64,000 nucleotides of DNA from Daphnia carinata (lineage: Eukaryota; Arthropoda; Branchiopoda; Diplostraca; Daphniidae). The stretch is from the NCBI RefSeq assembly GCF_022539665.2, contig NC_081331.1:9579534-9643533 (forward strand), read 5' to 3'. The translations under genes and the position numbers were made by a program. The notes under the pieces were generated by a model. That model did not search any database, had not been told where the DNA came from, and was given only the letters and a program-made list of their open reading frames with translations. Shown here piece after piece: positions 36,389 through 54,065 of this stretch (position 1 is the first letter of the stretch; each line of letters starts with the position of its first letter).

Positions 36389-39300
36389 ACCGTCTCGGCG
36401 CTAGTGCGACTGGAGCATAGAAGCTTACACTGACGGGCTGGGCCACACGGTCCAGTCATATACCCAACCCCTCCTTTTTTTTTTAGATATATTTTTTGCT
36501 TGCCTCCTCCCTTCGTCTCCTTGACTCTCTTTTTCTTCGAGCTTCTTCAAGCCCACAAAAATATAAGAGCCATCCCCCCTCCGTCAATCCATCAGCTCTT
36601 TTCTTTCTCATTTCTAGTCACCTTCCTAACCACCCCTCTTCGAAAAAAACACACACAAGAGACGGTTTTTTTTTCTTTCTTGAGTTTATTTGCCCGCCCT
36701 CTAAAAAGTCGAAACGGAATACGTGATGAACCCGGACCGCACTTCATTTCCTCAGCGCGCGCAGGCATTCACATACTCCGTGCATCTCTTCGTTTCGGTG
36801 ATGGCTGGTGTTTTTGATCTATCGATAGGGTTGAAAACATTTCTTTTTTTTCGAGGCGGGTTGAATACAAACAAAAAGGACATTCAAATATATTTATTTT
36901 TCTGTGTGTTACATAGCGTGTTTCAAGGGTATCATCTCGTGTTTATGACTGTCAAATGTTTCTATTTATTTTTCATTCCTCGAGCTGGAGATTTTTCGTT
37001 TTATCATCGAAATGTATCGTAAACACACTTTACATTTATATGTTGTTTAGGTGTGCATAACGCCGAGCATCCCATGTAGACAGGGATGAATACAAAAAAA
37101 TAATAAATGGGGAGGGTTTCTGAGTTTCGAACTCGAAGCCCATCAAACATTCCAATCAAAACCTGAGCCAACGGAGCCGGGCAAACTGGTAGAGGATATT
37201 TTTCAATGTCCTCCTTTTTTTTTTCTCTAAGAAAAAAGAGCGTTTGATCATCTGCTTTGATTGCGTCTCATACAACAAGGATAGGCACATGTTACCTATT
37301 TGTTAACAGCTGCACTACTGATGCTACTGATCTACTTGCCGGAGTCGGGGCTTTGCGGTCCGGTCAGCTGAGAGCCTGAAACACGACTGTCGGCTCTTTC
37401 CATTTAGGGAAGATGCGAAGGCCGTCTCTGCTTACAAAAAAAAACATAAATGAATTCATTCGGATGATGGCATTTACAAGTTGAATGAAACGGAATTGAT
37501 ACCCTCTGAAAAGGGAGATGGATGCTGGCCAGCTTGTCTGCAATCAGGCATACAAGATGCCGTCAATGTGCTAAAGAATATTTGGCCTAGAGAGAGAAAT
37601 GTGCTATCAAGATGAAATCCCCTTGCATACACACCAAAGCCCCTTTCTATGGCGATGCCTTTTCACATTGAATCGTTCCGTCTGTATACTGAATTAGACA
37701 GCGCTGCTCGAGTGCAAATAGAACCGAATGTTAGACATCAACATGCTTTTTTTTAGAGGGAGCGTGTATAGTTTAAACGATGGACCATAGTGAAAATTGA
37801 ATTCAAACAGAATGTAGGCGAATCTAGAACGAAGGGACGTGCAGACGGGAAAAGAAATGATAAGTATATTAGAAGGAGAGAGCACAAATAAAGGAGAATT
37901 TCATTAGACCACGTGTACTGGCTTAGTGTCGTCCGACGCTTGATGATTACCCAGATGCGAGAGTCTTTTACGTATCGATCGCTGTGTGTAGAACAAAAAG
38001 AGCTGCGTAGCATCCGCTAGGTTTTTCACGGTGTTTGTATATACGTGTATAGATTGGCTGTATCTTTATTTCCAATTGCGTTAGAAATCCCTTTAGCTTT
38101 TTGATTCTAACTCTTTCGTGTCTATTTTGATTTCATTATGACCCAACTCCTCCTAAGAAGATTTCCCCAAGAAAATTTTACATGCCCGCAATTTTCTTTT
38201 GTTTTAAAGGCTTGATTATCCTCCTTTCAAATTTTAAAGCTGGGGACGTGTTCCTGCCTCGTTTGCAAATTTTCAGTTGGATACGTCACGAACGGATTGA
38301 GGACGCTCCATTGGAAGCCAAGGATTTCAAATCATTGATCTCCTTTTTTCGTTAATTCCCGACAACACTTGCGAAATGAAAATCATGGGGATTAAATGGG
38401 CGCATATTGTTCGTGGAAATCCACTGCAAACTTGCAAGAGCGGAGTGAAAACCATAAAAAGTCGAACGAGAAAATGAACGAAATAAGTCGGAGATTTGAA
38501 ATCCGTTACATTCGTTCTCTACTTTACAATCTTTCGTGATTCCTTTTATTTTCGGCCTTTCTCTTCGGCTTAAAAGCTTTTATAAGGCACAGCTCTAGAT
38601 GGGAATGTTTTAATTCAGCATGATCGTGCCCTTTTTTCTGTGAAGTTCTTTTTTTTTTGTTCAATTATTATTTGATGCTTGTCTTATGAAGCGCAACCTT
38701 CATTTTGAGGTCTCTGTCAGTTCCATTCACATTTCATCGCCAGAAATGGCGACCGAAGCGAAATCGTAAAAAGAAAACCTCACAGAACTAGGACTTGAAT
38801 TGAATTATAGACAGAAGGTCGGATTCTTCTCGACGACTATATTCAAATTTACTTGAAGACGGACTCAAAAATAATGAGCGGCGTTTAAAACATGGAGAAA
38901 TCGGCATAAATGCATCGTTTTCAAGGCGATCCTCGAGACGTTGTAAACGGTTGAAGACAACTTTTTTTGCTCTTGACACTGTCTGTATGTTAGAAGGTTA
39001 CGTATAGTCTATGGTATTGTGTCTATCATCGACGACCATGAATACGTCGCTGCACCTGAGGGATAGTCTGATGATTCGTTCGTCATGGACGTCGCGTTCA
39101 CAGAAAGATCACAAAAAAATGGACATGGAAAACCTTCATCTTTTTTTTAGTTTTCGATTTATACTTTTACTTTTATTAGCCTCATGTTTTTTTTTTGGAT
39201 GTTACCTTCTATTTTACTACTCGCCGCAGGTGCGTTTATTAGTAGCACGAAACAGCATGTAGATTGCGATGGACTGAAATGGGATCGTCGTGGACGAGTG

Positions 39301-40752
39301 TATAGTCGCAATCAAGTAGATTCGGGATAGCATTTAAACAACGATATGTTTGGTGGGGGGAGAAACCAACTGTCAGTATTTGCCTGGTAATCTGGATTTG
39401 GAAGCAAAACAAGCATGTGAGAGGACGTTTAGTACGCAACCGGCGGACCTATGAACTCAACGCTGCTTGTCAGCGCAAATAGGTATGGCAGATCAGAGGA
39501 CGAAGTTTGCAATGATACGAACACAAATTATTGATCAGACTACCAAGCAATTTCAAGCTCATTACTAGGACAGCTATTATTTAAGTTCTGCAATCCCTTG
39601 TCGCAATTTCTTTTGTGACAAATGATGAGATGAAAATGTAGCCCAGATACGAAACGCCATGGTGTTGAACGAAGGATTCCTTCTTAAATACAAACGTTTA
39701 TTTCCTCTGTTTATTGGGTGGACAGCTGTGACTAAAATAAAACAAACAACCCTGATAAACGTGTTTTTAATCTACAGATCTACATCAGGTATAATCCTAA
39801 GGTAACAGCTGAGCACCATAAAAGTGAATGACTTCTAACACTGGTGCATCCTTTCATAAATCGAGATGACTGTTAATCTATTTAAGGCTTACAATCATTG
39901 CGTGCCATCAATCCCTACGTTAACTCTTACATGTGCCTCATCTACAGAATCGTGAAAAACATACAAACATGATCACTCTGAAGGAAACGTTCTGGCCTCC
40001 AAAATGGACAACATTGAAATTTCTGAATCAAAAGGTTTGTTGTTCGATTTGAAAACAAGCGAACTGTAAAAAATACAAACAGGATGAGGACAAAAATCGT
40101 GACGCCAGTAGGATGCAAGATTGGCTTTTTATCATCGCTTTTGACGGTTTGACATCCCAAAAATCAACAAAAAGGCATAGTTAAAAATGTGTTGATAAAC
40201 GCATTTGTGAAACACGGCAGATAAAAATATGGTCTGACAGTCGAGTCTGGAAAAAAGAAAACCTATGCTTCGACTCACGATGAACTTTACGCACTTCTAT
40301 TATCGTAGCCTACATCGGGTAAAAACGTCTCCTAGATACTGCATCGAAAGAATGGATATCTATAAACGTTGCTGGGTCTTATCACCTTATGACCGAAATC
40401 ATAAAGCTCTGTAGGACGTTTTGAGTCCAATCTATCCTCTTTTGGCCACCGACAGGTAAATAGGCTTCTCTTTTTATTCCCTGCCTTCATTATACATGCA
40501 AATTATCAGAAATTATTAGAAATACATTTTTTCGTTATAACACCGTAATTCCACTAGCTTTTAATAAGTGTATGCGGAACCTTAAGCGCTACCGTGATTG
40601 ATTAAATACGGGGAAATGTAAAATTGCCTATCTTTCCGTAATAAAATTCTTCATAGTCATCTTTGTAATTATGATGGGGCGAAAAAAAATCCCAATAATT
40701 CATAAACCCATAATGTTTTTCCTAAACTTGTTCGTTTAATTTAGAGAAAAGG
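36389..40752. other. 4.3 kb with no recognised gene
   Basis: No splice-flanked frame of recognisable similarity on either strand. The left part should hold the SBSPON promoter and any 5' UTR exon; a GC-richer patch around 37320-37430 could be such an exon but nothing proves it. T runs of 8-11 bases occur at the left end, but the dense homopolymers of the first 14 kb are absent. Confidence 0.5.
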
Positions 40753-42628
<1,876 letters not shown>

Positions 42629-42684
42629 CCAGTTGAAATTGTATTTGAAATACCTGTTGACCTTATATTCCAGTGCAATGGAAC

Positions 42685-42690
42685 AATAAA
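42685..42690 (+). terminator. Poly(A) signal of aspartic protease A
   Basis: AATAAA 57 bp past the stop codon. Confidence 0.75.
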
Positions 42691-43208
42691 CTACAAACAC
42701 CCAATCCCTTGTTCTTTTTTGTTTCTTCTCTTCTCCTCTTCAATTGCCGTCTTCTGCCAAAAGCTTTATTAGCTTTACAAATTGGTTGTGATTTCAAGAT
42801 TTGATATTACATTTAACCTCCTATATGTCGTATCATTTTAACTGCAGGATGACATTCGTGAATGTTACCTTTAGACGAGCTTGTCTGTGTGCCCAACTAC
42901 TCCTTTTACTCAATCAATGGCTCATATTGTACAAAATAAATGCAAATGTTGTTTACTTTCAGCTGTTTAAATAAAATGCGAGTATTTGAAAAGCTATCAA
43001 AAATACAAACAAGGTCGATGCAATGCAATCATTGTGACGATGCGCATTTACAAAAAACAACAACTATAAAAAAAACCCGTTAAAGTCTAACTGATAAAGA
43101 GATATATTCGAATGTTAAAATAAAATGATTGCAGGCGTTGAACATCAGACGAGTAAAGTCGTTGCTTAGACGCGGAATACCACAATAATTTCTTTATTTC
43201 TAACAAGA

Positions 43209-44999
<1,791 letters not shown>

Positions 45000-45670
45000 T
45001 GGTGGTCTTCGTTCTTTCTTTTTTTTTCTTGCATTGTAATGGCAAAAACAGATACAAATAGCAAAAGTGGGATTACTTTGGCAGTCAAATAAAATCATAC
45101 ATAATACGTGGTATCAATCGTTCTTTGTTCAATTGTAAAATTGGTTAAAACAACGACATCCATCAAAATACACGAAATAAAAGATATAGTAGTTCACATG
45201 TAAAGCAATCTAAGCATTATTACCAACAGCTTTTTGAGATTTTGTCGACGCCCACTAACATTTTGCATAAAATTCGAAAGCCCAGCAGGTGATAGATTCA
45301 TCAAGGTTGTCTGATCGAAACACAACAAAACGATGAAATGCCACACCCAACTGCCATGTGTGCTCTATGTCTTTCTATTTGCTGTTTAGAATTAGGCAAC
45401 ATTCCATTATATTTGGCAACGTCATTATTTTCATACACTCGCCCTCAGCGAAGGCCTACCTCATTTTTGTCAGTTGGGCTCGGAATCTTGTCATGTGAAA
45501 GTGCTGTCGAAGGGAATACATAATTTATTTTGCAGATTTAGCCTACTTTAAATACTTAGCGAAGTAAAAATTAGTGTAGTGTAACACAGGTTTTCTCTGG
45601 GAACAGGTCGACAACGCATGCAAACCTTTAACCTGAGAAGAAGAATCTCAGGCAAGTCCTACGTATCAAA
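45000..45670. other. Spacer between protease B and PMCA
   Basis: No exon recognised; expected to hold the 3' end of protease B and a PMCA promoter or 5' UTR. Confidence 0.5.
45088..45093 (+). terminator. Poly(A) signal of aspartic protease B
   Basis: AATAAA 89 bp past the stop codon. Confidence 0.7.
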
Positions 45671-48600
45671 ATGGCGTCTGTGGATGGAAGGCCAGCTCAG
45701 TATGGGATATCCCTAAAACAGCTCCGCGAGGTGATGGAATTGCGAGGTCAAGAGGCCGTTGAACAGTTACGTCATTATGGCGGAGTGCAACAGTTGTGTA
45801 AAAAACTCTACACTTCATCCACGGAAGGTAAATATTGGATTGGATAATCAGGATTTATTTTATTTTTCTGATTTTGTGTGCTGAAAATCATCTCTAAATC
45901 GATATAGTATTTTCGAATGGGGTGGAAATAATCCTAGTTTACCACAGTAAGTTGATTCTGGGGATAAAATATCGCAAGAAATATGGGGATCAAGCAATAG
46001 TTTTTTCGCGCCCTTATTCCATTTCGTTTCCCTTTAGATTGATCTCGTTTTTGTGAAACGTTGCTTGTTTCAAGGTTAGATTTTCCCTCGAGAAATGTTA
46101 GTTCTTATCGCACACGCCTACAGTTGGCATCAGCTGTACAATGACAACAGTTCCCCTGACTCTTGAAGTCCCCAAAGCAAGTGTCTTGTTTTCAACAGCG
46201 TTTTAACCACACCTTCGAAGAAATTTTTTTTTTGTATCTGTGTCTTGCTCATACACTTGCTGCTTCTTTTCAAATTCCTGAGATATCTTAACACTAACAT
46301 CGCCCAAGAAAGACAAACGTCGAAAGCCCATATTTGATGTGTGATTTTGCTAGCGTATGTAGACTTTGACTATCTCTAGTCTTGTTTACCCAGTAAGCTC
46401 TTCCCGTGTCTTTGATTGTTCTTACATCCGAAATAACTAACTGAGCGCGTAGTTCCATTTCGCTTGTAATGGCTATAATAGCCTTAATTTGCTCATCTCC
46501 TCTCTTAGTGTTGCATTGCAATTTACACGAAATTCCTTATGCATTTGGAGGAAAGTTAAAGGGCTAATTGGAATAGTGGATTGTACGTTTGCATGATGGC
46601 TGGCGTTACCCACTTCCTTTTTCTGCGCGTACATATTACGCAATTTGTTGATGGGTTTGTTGTCTTCCATTTGTTAACAGGATTATCCGGTTCGCCGAAG
46701 GACATCGAACATCGGCGAGAAACATTCGGATCCAACACGATTCCACCCAAGACGCCAAAGACCTTCTTGAGATTGGTGTGGGAAGCGTTGCAAGATGCTA
46801 CCCTCATCATCCTTGAAGTCGCAGCCATCGTCTCGTTACTGTTATCATTCGTGCCTTCCACTAGCGACGGTAATTTTGTTTCAAACATATATTTCGATAG
46901 AAGGAAAGCCAAGTTGCGGCTAATCGAGTCGACTAAAGAGGCAAGCTGGGCAGTAAATTTAAGCTTGGCGTAGGTTTTTAGATTCTGTCAAGCATTAAAT
47001 TCAATTTGAGTAGCGATTCTTGTACTTTAATGGCTTTAGTCGAGTTATTTGCAATTGTTCTGATTTCAACTTCGGTAGCCTGGCAGACGAGAGAATATCT
47101 GTATGCGCAGATTCACGCGTTTACAATAATCCTTGCTGCGCTGGAGACCGTTTTGAAACAATAATTGTCCAGTTCACGTATTGCTAGACTGTTGTAATTG
47201 TTGGTACTTTGAAGGCCGCCTGCTTCTGTCAGTTGAATTTATGCCTGTTTTTCATTCCTTGCTTTCTAATTCTCACTGATCTGCAGATGAACTCGGCCAT
47301 GAAGAGAACAAAGCTCATGAATGGATCGAGGGCCTCGCCATTCTGATATCCGTCATAGTCGTCGTCTTGGTAACTGCCTTCAATGATTATACCAAGGAGA
47401 GACAATTCCGCGGACTGCAGAGCCGCATCGAGGGCGAGCACAAATTCGCCGTTCTGCGGGGAGGCGAGAGCAGCCAAATCTTTGTAGGCGAGATAGTCGT
47501 CGGCGACATCTGCCAAGTAAAAATATTCAAATTTTATACAAGTTCTTTTCCATTATAGCTGAACTTTTTGCAGGTGAAATACGGAGATTTGCTGCCGGCT
47601 GATGGCATTTTGATTCAGAGCAACGATTTGAAAGTGGACGAATCATCGCTAACGGGCGAATCGGATCATGTCAAGAAAAGCGAATTGACTGATCCAATGC
47701 TTCTTTCCGGTAATATTAGAAATCTATCCTGTTTAGTAAAGACACATTTCCACCTGTATAATTTACTATTTGTGTTTCCAATAAATTAGGTACTCACGTC
47801 ATGGAAGGTAGTGGCCGGATGTTGGTAACGGCCGTTGGCATCAACTCGCAGGCTGGCATCATTTTCACCTTGTTAGGGGCGGCCGCTGATGACAAGAAAG
47901 CTAAGGCTAAAAAACGGAAGAAAGGGGACAGTCTAAGAGGTTAGACTTCTATGTCTTTATATATGACCGTGCTATACCAATGAATGTTTTTTTTTACACG
48001 TCCAGGAGATAGTGAGCAGGGCAATGTAAGCAGCAACAGTCAGACGGATCATGAAGGAAACATATCGACGAGCAAACAGGGAGCAATGGATGAATCCGTT
48101 GGTCCAACTGGCGATGCCGCAGTAAAGGAAAAAAGGTCGAGTCATAAAAACAAATCTGTCCTACAAGCCAAACTGACAAAATTGGCCATTCAAATTGGTT
48201 ATGCTGGTAAGAGGATTTGATAGGTTTTGTATTGATATTTGGTTTTTTTTATTCACGGTTATTTCATTATTAAGGTTCGGCGGTTGCCATATTAACGGTC
48301 ATCATATTGATAACCACCTTTTGTATCAAAACTTTCATCTACCAACATCAACCGTGGAAAAACGAGTATATCAATAACTTTGTCAAGTTTTTCATCATCG
48401 GTGTCACCGTTTTGGTAGTCGCCGTCCCAGAGGGTCTCCCCTTAGCCGTGACTCTATCTCTGGCGTACTCTGTTAAAGTATGACACAGTTTTGCTTGTTC
48501 GTTGGATGTAGATATCCACTAAAACTATTTACTTTCGTCTCTTTTCCAGAAAATGATGTTAGACAACAACTTGGTGCGACATCTAGCTGCCTGTGAGACG

Positions 48601-51600
48601 ATGGGCAATGCAACGACAATCTGTTCAGATAAAACGGGAACTCTGACAACAAACAGGATGACCGTTGTTGCTTGTTATGTCGGAGGACAACACTGCAAAT
48701 CCATCCCGGATTATGACTCGCTTCCACCGCAAGTGGCCAATCTTGCCATTCAGGCTATCTCTATCAACAGTGCTTATACCTCATGCATTTTGGTAAAATT
48801 GATGTTTGTGAAAATTGAATACCTATAACATACTTGTTGCCTTGCACTTCAGAACGCGGAGTTACCCAATGAACCCATCAAGCAGGTGGGCAATAAAACG
48901 GAATGCGCCATGCTCGGTTTCGTGCTGGATTTAAAGAAATGCTATCAGTCCATTCGTGACGAGCATCCAGAAGACTCTTTCCATCGCGTATACACCTTCA
49001 ATTCGAGCCGAAAGTCGATGAGTACCGTCATTGCTCGTGAGGGAGGCGGTTACCGCGTCTTTACCAAAGGTGCATCTGAAATGGTGCTGAAAAAGTTAGA
49101 TAAGATTCGATTAGCATCCGTGCATTCCATAACGTTGATTTTGTATCATTTCCGTTATGTTTTTAAAGATGCGCGTTCATTTATGGTGCCAATGGAGAAT
49201 TGGAGAAGTTTTCTCATGAAAATCAGGAAGAACTCGTACGAAACGTCATTGAGCCGATGGCGTGTGATGGTCTGCGCACAATCGCGGTTGCATACCGGGA
49301 TTTTGTACCTGGCGAAGCCGAAATCAGTCAAACCCATTATGACAACGAACCCAACTGGGATGATGAGGATGCAATTATTAATAATCTAACCTGCATGCTC
49401 ATCGTCGGCATTGAAGATCCTGTTCGACCTGAGGTAGGCAATCTAATTTAAAGAACCGATCGGCATGTTTGTTTTTTAATATTTCTCCCACGTTGCTAAT
49501 TAGGCTCCAGAAGCCATTCGGCAGTGTCAACATGCTGGTATTACGGTGCGCATGGTGACGGGCGACAATGTCAACACAGCTCGATCCATCGCCATCAAGT
49601 GCGGGATCGTCACACCCGGCATGGACTACCTCATTATCGATGGCAAAGAATTTAATCAACGGATTCGGGATTCTAATGGCGAGGTTTGTTTTAGTTTTAA
49701 ATTAAAATACATGTCGTAATGGTTCTTCATTCGCAAAGCTTTCTTCATTTCCGTCTTTGTTTAATTTTGGGTAATTTTTTGTGATGTGGATGGAATCATC
49801 AAGCTCCAACAACACTTGCTTGATCAAGTCTGGCCTAAATTACGAGTGTTGGCACGCTCATCACCCACGGACAAGTACAACCTGGTTAAGGGAATTATTG
49901 ACAGCAAGATATCCGGCAATCGAGAAGTAGTGGCAGTGACAGGAGACGGTACGAACGATGGCCCGGCTCTCAAGAAAGCTGATGTCGGCTTCGCTATGGT
50001 ATTGAAATTGAAGACATTTTTTAGTTTAAATCTCTTTTTGTGCTAAGATATGATTTTGTTAGGGCATCGCTGGAACGGATGTGGCTAAAGAAGCGTCCGA
50101 TATTATCTTGACGGACGACAATTTTAGTAGCATCGTTAAGGCCGTTATGTGGGGTCGCAACGTTTACGATTCTATCGCCAAGTTCTTGCAATTTCAATTG
50201 ACTGTCAACATTGTAGCAGTCATTGTTGCTTTCCTCGGTGCCTGTTTCATTCAAGATTCGCCATTGAAAGCCGTCCAAATGTTATGGGTCAACCTCATCA
50301 TGGACACGTTAGCCTCTCTAGCTCTTGCCACTGAAATGCCCACTCCCGACTTGCTAATGCGCAAACCTTACGGCCGCACGAAACCTCTCGTCTCCCGTAC
50401 TATGATGAAAAATATTATTGGACAAGGCATATATCAGTTGACAATCATTTTCACTCTGGTATTCGTCGGTAATTATTGGCCTTTTGAAATTATTGGATAT
50501 GGATATCTTCCAATTTACGAATTGAATATGTTTCTGTTTTTTAGGCGAAAAATTTTTGGATATCGATTCGGGCCGATACAGAACCGATTCCGAGCCTACA
50601 CAGCATTTTACCATCGTCTTCAACACTTTTGTGATGATGACACTGTTTAACGAAATCAACGCCAGAAAGATTCACGGCCAACGCAACGTCTTCGAAGGCA
50701 TTTTCACAAACCCCATTTTTTATTGCATCTGGATAGCCACTGCGGGTGCACAGGTGGGAAAACAATCGAACTTAGTTTTTATTACCTATTTAGTGGTTTT
50801 GCGGTATTGAATTGGCAATTTTTGTGTGTGTCTAGGTGCTTATTGTGCAATTTGGTGGTCATGCGTTTTCGACAGTCCCACTCACGATCGCCCAATGGGC
50901 TTGGTGCATCTTTTTCGGCGTAGGAACTCTACTATGGTGCCAAGTGGTGACGACGGTTCCTACCAAGAAGATACCCAAGTGCTTCGCGTATGGCTACTTT
51001 CTTTTTCTATCCAAAAGCGTATTGAATAAGCCTTGATTCTTTTCAATCCCTTAATTTTTTCAACTATTATGCCTTGCACACAAACACACCCTGGTCTTTG
51101 CCGGCCGAGATTGCACACGACGAAAGACTTTCCCAAGTCGCAAAACTTGCTTTAGTTTGCATTACTATCGTAGCTACCTCATTTCCACTGCCCTCCCTTT
51201 TCCCGGGGTTCATCGATTTTCGTTCTTTTTCTGTTTTCTTCTAAGAAAATAACTACTCTAATGAGGAAGTGGTTCCATGTAGTTGAATGGCATGGACATG
51301 GACTCGGTTGCCAATCTTTAGTTATTTATTAACTGCTCTTTTACATTTGGTTTTTCTCTTCTAAGTAGAAAATTTAGACCATTACTAAAGTTCCCTGGTA
51401 ATATATATGTTTTTTTTTACACACAAGGGCACGCTAATGGCGACCGTGAATTTTTATTAATTTCGCGCTAGACATACTGATTGTATTTGACGCCCCAGTT
51501 CCTCTCTCGAACCTCAGTTTTGGCAAATTTTAACTCCACTGTATCACACGTGGTGATCACATCTGGGCACGCGTTTTTACTTCATGCCAGCATTTTTTGG

Positions 51601-52520
51601 GAGTGGTTTACAGATTCACACAGATGTAAATCTTTCCGAATGTCCAAACCCCGGGCCGGCAAGAAACAGTTGAAAGGTGTTGGGATTTGCCATCATCCTC
51701 GTTTAACATATGAAATGCTAGGCATAACAATTTTAAAATTAATGAGATATTTCCGTTCATTTTTTGTTTTAACTATTTTCTTTGGATGTCTTTATTTTGC
51801 TAACTGGAACATCAGGAGTTGGAGTCGTGAAGAATCGGAAGACATTTCAATTGCAATGGTTGCTCTCGCCGAAGATAAAGTAGATGCCGATGATGAGAAG
51901 ATGCGAACTCGAGGCCAGATCCTTTGGATCCGTGGTCTTACACGACTCCAGGCACAGGTAATGCGTTGTTAAGCCGATGTTGATTCGAATGGAATTTTTC
52001 TTTCATTCTGGATCGTCCGTCCCGTTCTGTTGTGTTTTTGAAATTATTTCGTTTATCGTTCTTTCTTATACGGTTTTATTTTTCTTTGTTTTTTTTTTTG
52101 TTGCTGTTGAAGAGCCCCTTCCTTAAAAAAATGCTATCGTTTTATTCTCGCCCGTTTCGAGATAATATCCACTTCGTTCTCGAGTGCGTTAAGCGTTAGT
52201 TGTTCACATTAGCTTAAGATTAAATGAAATTTCTCTTCTTCTGTTTTTTATGTTCAACGTTCAACTTCAACTGTCAACAAACTCGTGGCGTGTTCTGTGA
52301 TTGCTGTTTGCAGCTGCGAGTAATCAGAGCCTTCAAGTCTACACAGGAGGACCTGGAAGAAAAGCGATCCCTACACAGTATGCAAAGTTTGCGGCGTTCA
52401 AGAGGTCAGTTAGGTGTGCGTCCGCTTTCGGACATCACATCTGTCGACGGTGAGCCATTGCTGAGGGTAACCTCGCCCCAGCTTGAAACGGAGACAGGTG
52501 AGCGTGAGTTTAATCGTTGA
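45671..52520 (+). CDS. PMCA: Plasma membrane calcium-transporting ATPase (PMCA)
   Basis: This P2B-type ATPase exports cytosolic Ca2+ across the plasma membrane. Exons: 45671-45827, 46681-46869, 47287-47516, 47574-47709, 47790-47939, 48006-48206, 48275-48477, 48550-48792, 48853-49094, 49169-49433, 49504-49683, 49804-49998, 50063-50468, 50545-50753, 50836-50987, 51816-51957, 52314-52497 or, reading through, to a stop at 52520. The read-through form is 1168 aa. Visible motifs are [11 protein letters not shown], the phosphatase-like LTGES, the PEGLP of transmembrane helix 4, the phosphorylated CSDKTGTLT (Asp449), [10 protein letters not shown], and [17 protein letters not shown]. The calmodulin-binding segment [16 protein letters not shown] ends at residue 1100, at the exon 16/17 join. 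A 67-codon Ser/Lys-rich exon (48006-48206) lies in the cytosolic region before helix 3, where vertebrate PMCAs are alternatively spliced. Introns 1 and 15 exceed 800 bp; the rest are mostly short. The 3' end is the uncertain part. Confidence 0.93.
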
Positions 52521-53895
52521 TGCTGCCCACAAATTCCTTGGATATGGCTGTTTTCGGTTTCGGCGCAGAGTAATGGCAGGGTAATAGGGTAGGGTGTAGG
52601 GAGTGCAAATGAAATTTCTTTGGGGACCTTTATCAATTTTGGGATATCTAAGCAACTCTAATGTTTGTTTTTCTTTCTTGCACCATGCTGTTTGATCTGC
52701 ACTCATCAAACAAACAATCGAATCACGAAATGCGTTTTGCGGAAATCACGACGTAGATGTGCATCATTGACGCCTTCTGACAGAGGGTTGATCCGCCATT
52801 GTTGGAGCGGTACCAACCTACTACTGGCAGCGGTGTTACAGCGACAGCCGTTCATTTCTATGGCCAACGTTTTGTCGCATACCTCTTTAACTGACTTTGC
52901 TGAACGCTCATGAATCAACGGATATTGGCAACAGTGAGCGGGATTACTTGTCGCATATGGACATTAAGCGTCATGGAACAGCAGATGGAAACGGCCCTTT
53001 GGGTAAAGAAAAATGGAGTGGGCATCGTAAAAGGTGGTTTGTGATTTAATAATTTTCAAATCGAAAAAAAAGAAGACTTACGAAATAAGTAGTTAAATAA
53101 TTCATGCGTGCAAGTACTCACTCTGTACCACTTGCAAATCGTTTTCCTTCGCTTGTTTCGTGAAGTACTTCCGTGTGTATGTGAGTGCCTTTCTCACTTC
53201 CTAGTCCCTTCCGACCCTTGTACCTTATTCATTATTTTGATTTTACATCTTTCGCTTCGCATTAATATTTCGTTTCATTCTGCTCTTATTTCCATCCAGA
53301 ACCTTCATTTAAAGTCTGCTTTTTTTTTAATGCTTATGTAAATGTGCCAATGAAATCTCCGCTTCACTTTGTTTACGTCCTTTGCTTCTTGTGTTTTAAA
53401 TTTTTTTTTCTTTGGCTTCGACGAAATTTGTTTCCATTGCTTTTTCAAATCCAACCTTCATAAAGTGTGTAATCACAGAATTCGCCTTTCTCCTTGTTTT
53501 TTATTACTCTTTCAATAATTTTTTTTTCTCGCTAGAAAATGTTAGAGTGGATCGAAGTTGGAGGTCCCTGTATACGTAGTATACAAAAGAACAAAGCGGA
53601 AGCCTTACATTGTCAACTCCGCTCTACTTTATACAAATCAGTTCTCATTAGTTCCTTGTTATTTCGTCTTTGTTTTTTCTCATTTAGATCAGAACTTCGG
53701 AGGACGTATGAGTGATAGAAATTAAAGGAATCGGTAGGGACGACGTCCCTAATTATATTTTTATTTCTTTGTTCACTGCAGAATTTGCACGAATTGCTTA
53801 GTTGCTAATTATTATTTTTTTTTTTTTTAATCTCTTTCAGCAATCCGCTGAGTTATGATCTATTGTTGGCTGCTGCACGTCCGTTTAGCCTGTAG
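52521..53895. other. Intron or 3' UTR region of PMCA
   Basis: T-rich sequence with no clearly supported exon. Other phase-compatible mini-exons exist, for example ATCAGAACTTCGG from 53690 reading to a near stop, but nothing distinguishes them from chance. Confidence 0.45.
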
Positions 53896-54065
53896 TATTC
53901 TATGAACCGGCCGACTATCCCGGCCCCTACAAGCTCGCAAAAGCCCAAATGGATTTATTCACCATCTACCGCCTCGGACAGGTAGAACCATGCAGATTTA
54001 CTTTATTACAACTTATGAGATTAAAATCCGGTTTATCTACTGTTCAGGCCGTGGATCCGCAATGA
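53896..54065 (+). CDS. Candidate alternative 3' exons of PMCA
   Basis: Two small splice-flanked frames fit onto PMCA exon 17 if its donor ACAG|GTGAGC at 52498 is used (phase 1). Exon 53896-53981 (acceptor TGTAG, donor CAG|GTAGAA) would read VFYEPADYPGPYKL and end in YRLGQ. Exon 54048-54065 would add AVDPQ and a stop. Phases match at both joins and the isoform would be 1195 aa. Alternative C-termini after the calmodulin-binding region are well known in PMCAs. The match to PMCA tails in related species was not checked, so this is a plausible model and no more. Confidence 0.42.

Noticed and set aside
37100-37180. tRNA-like TTCGAACTC segment
   Set aside because: No cloverleaf with acceptor and anticodon stems could be drawn around it.
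46294-46521. Minus-strand open frame of 75 codons in PMCA intron 1
   Set aside because: No recognisable similarity and fully inside an intron; likely chance.
52919-53051. A PMCA tail exon reading DIGNSERDYLSHMD
   Set aside because: No acceptor AG in the right place and phase; other distal exons fit better.
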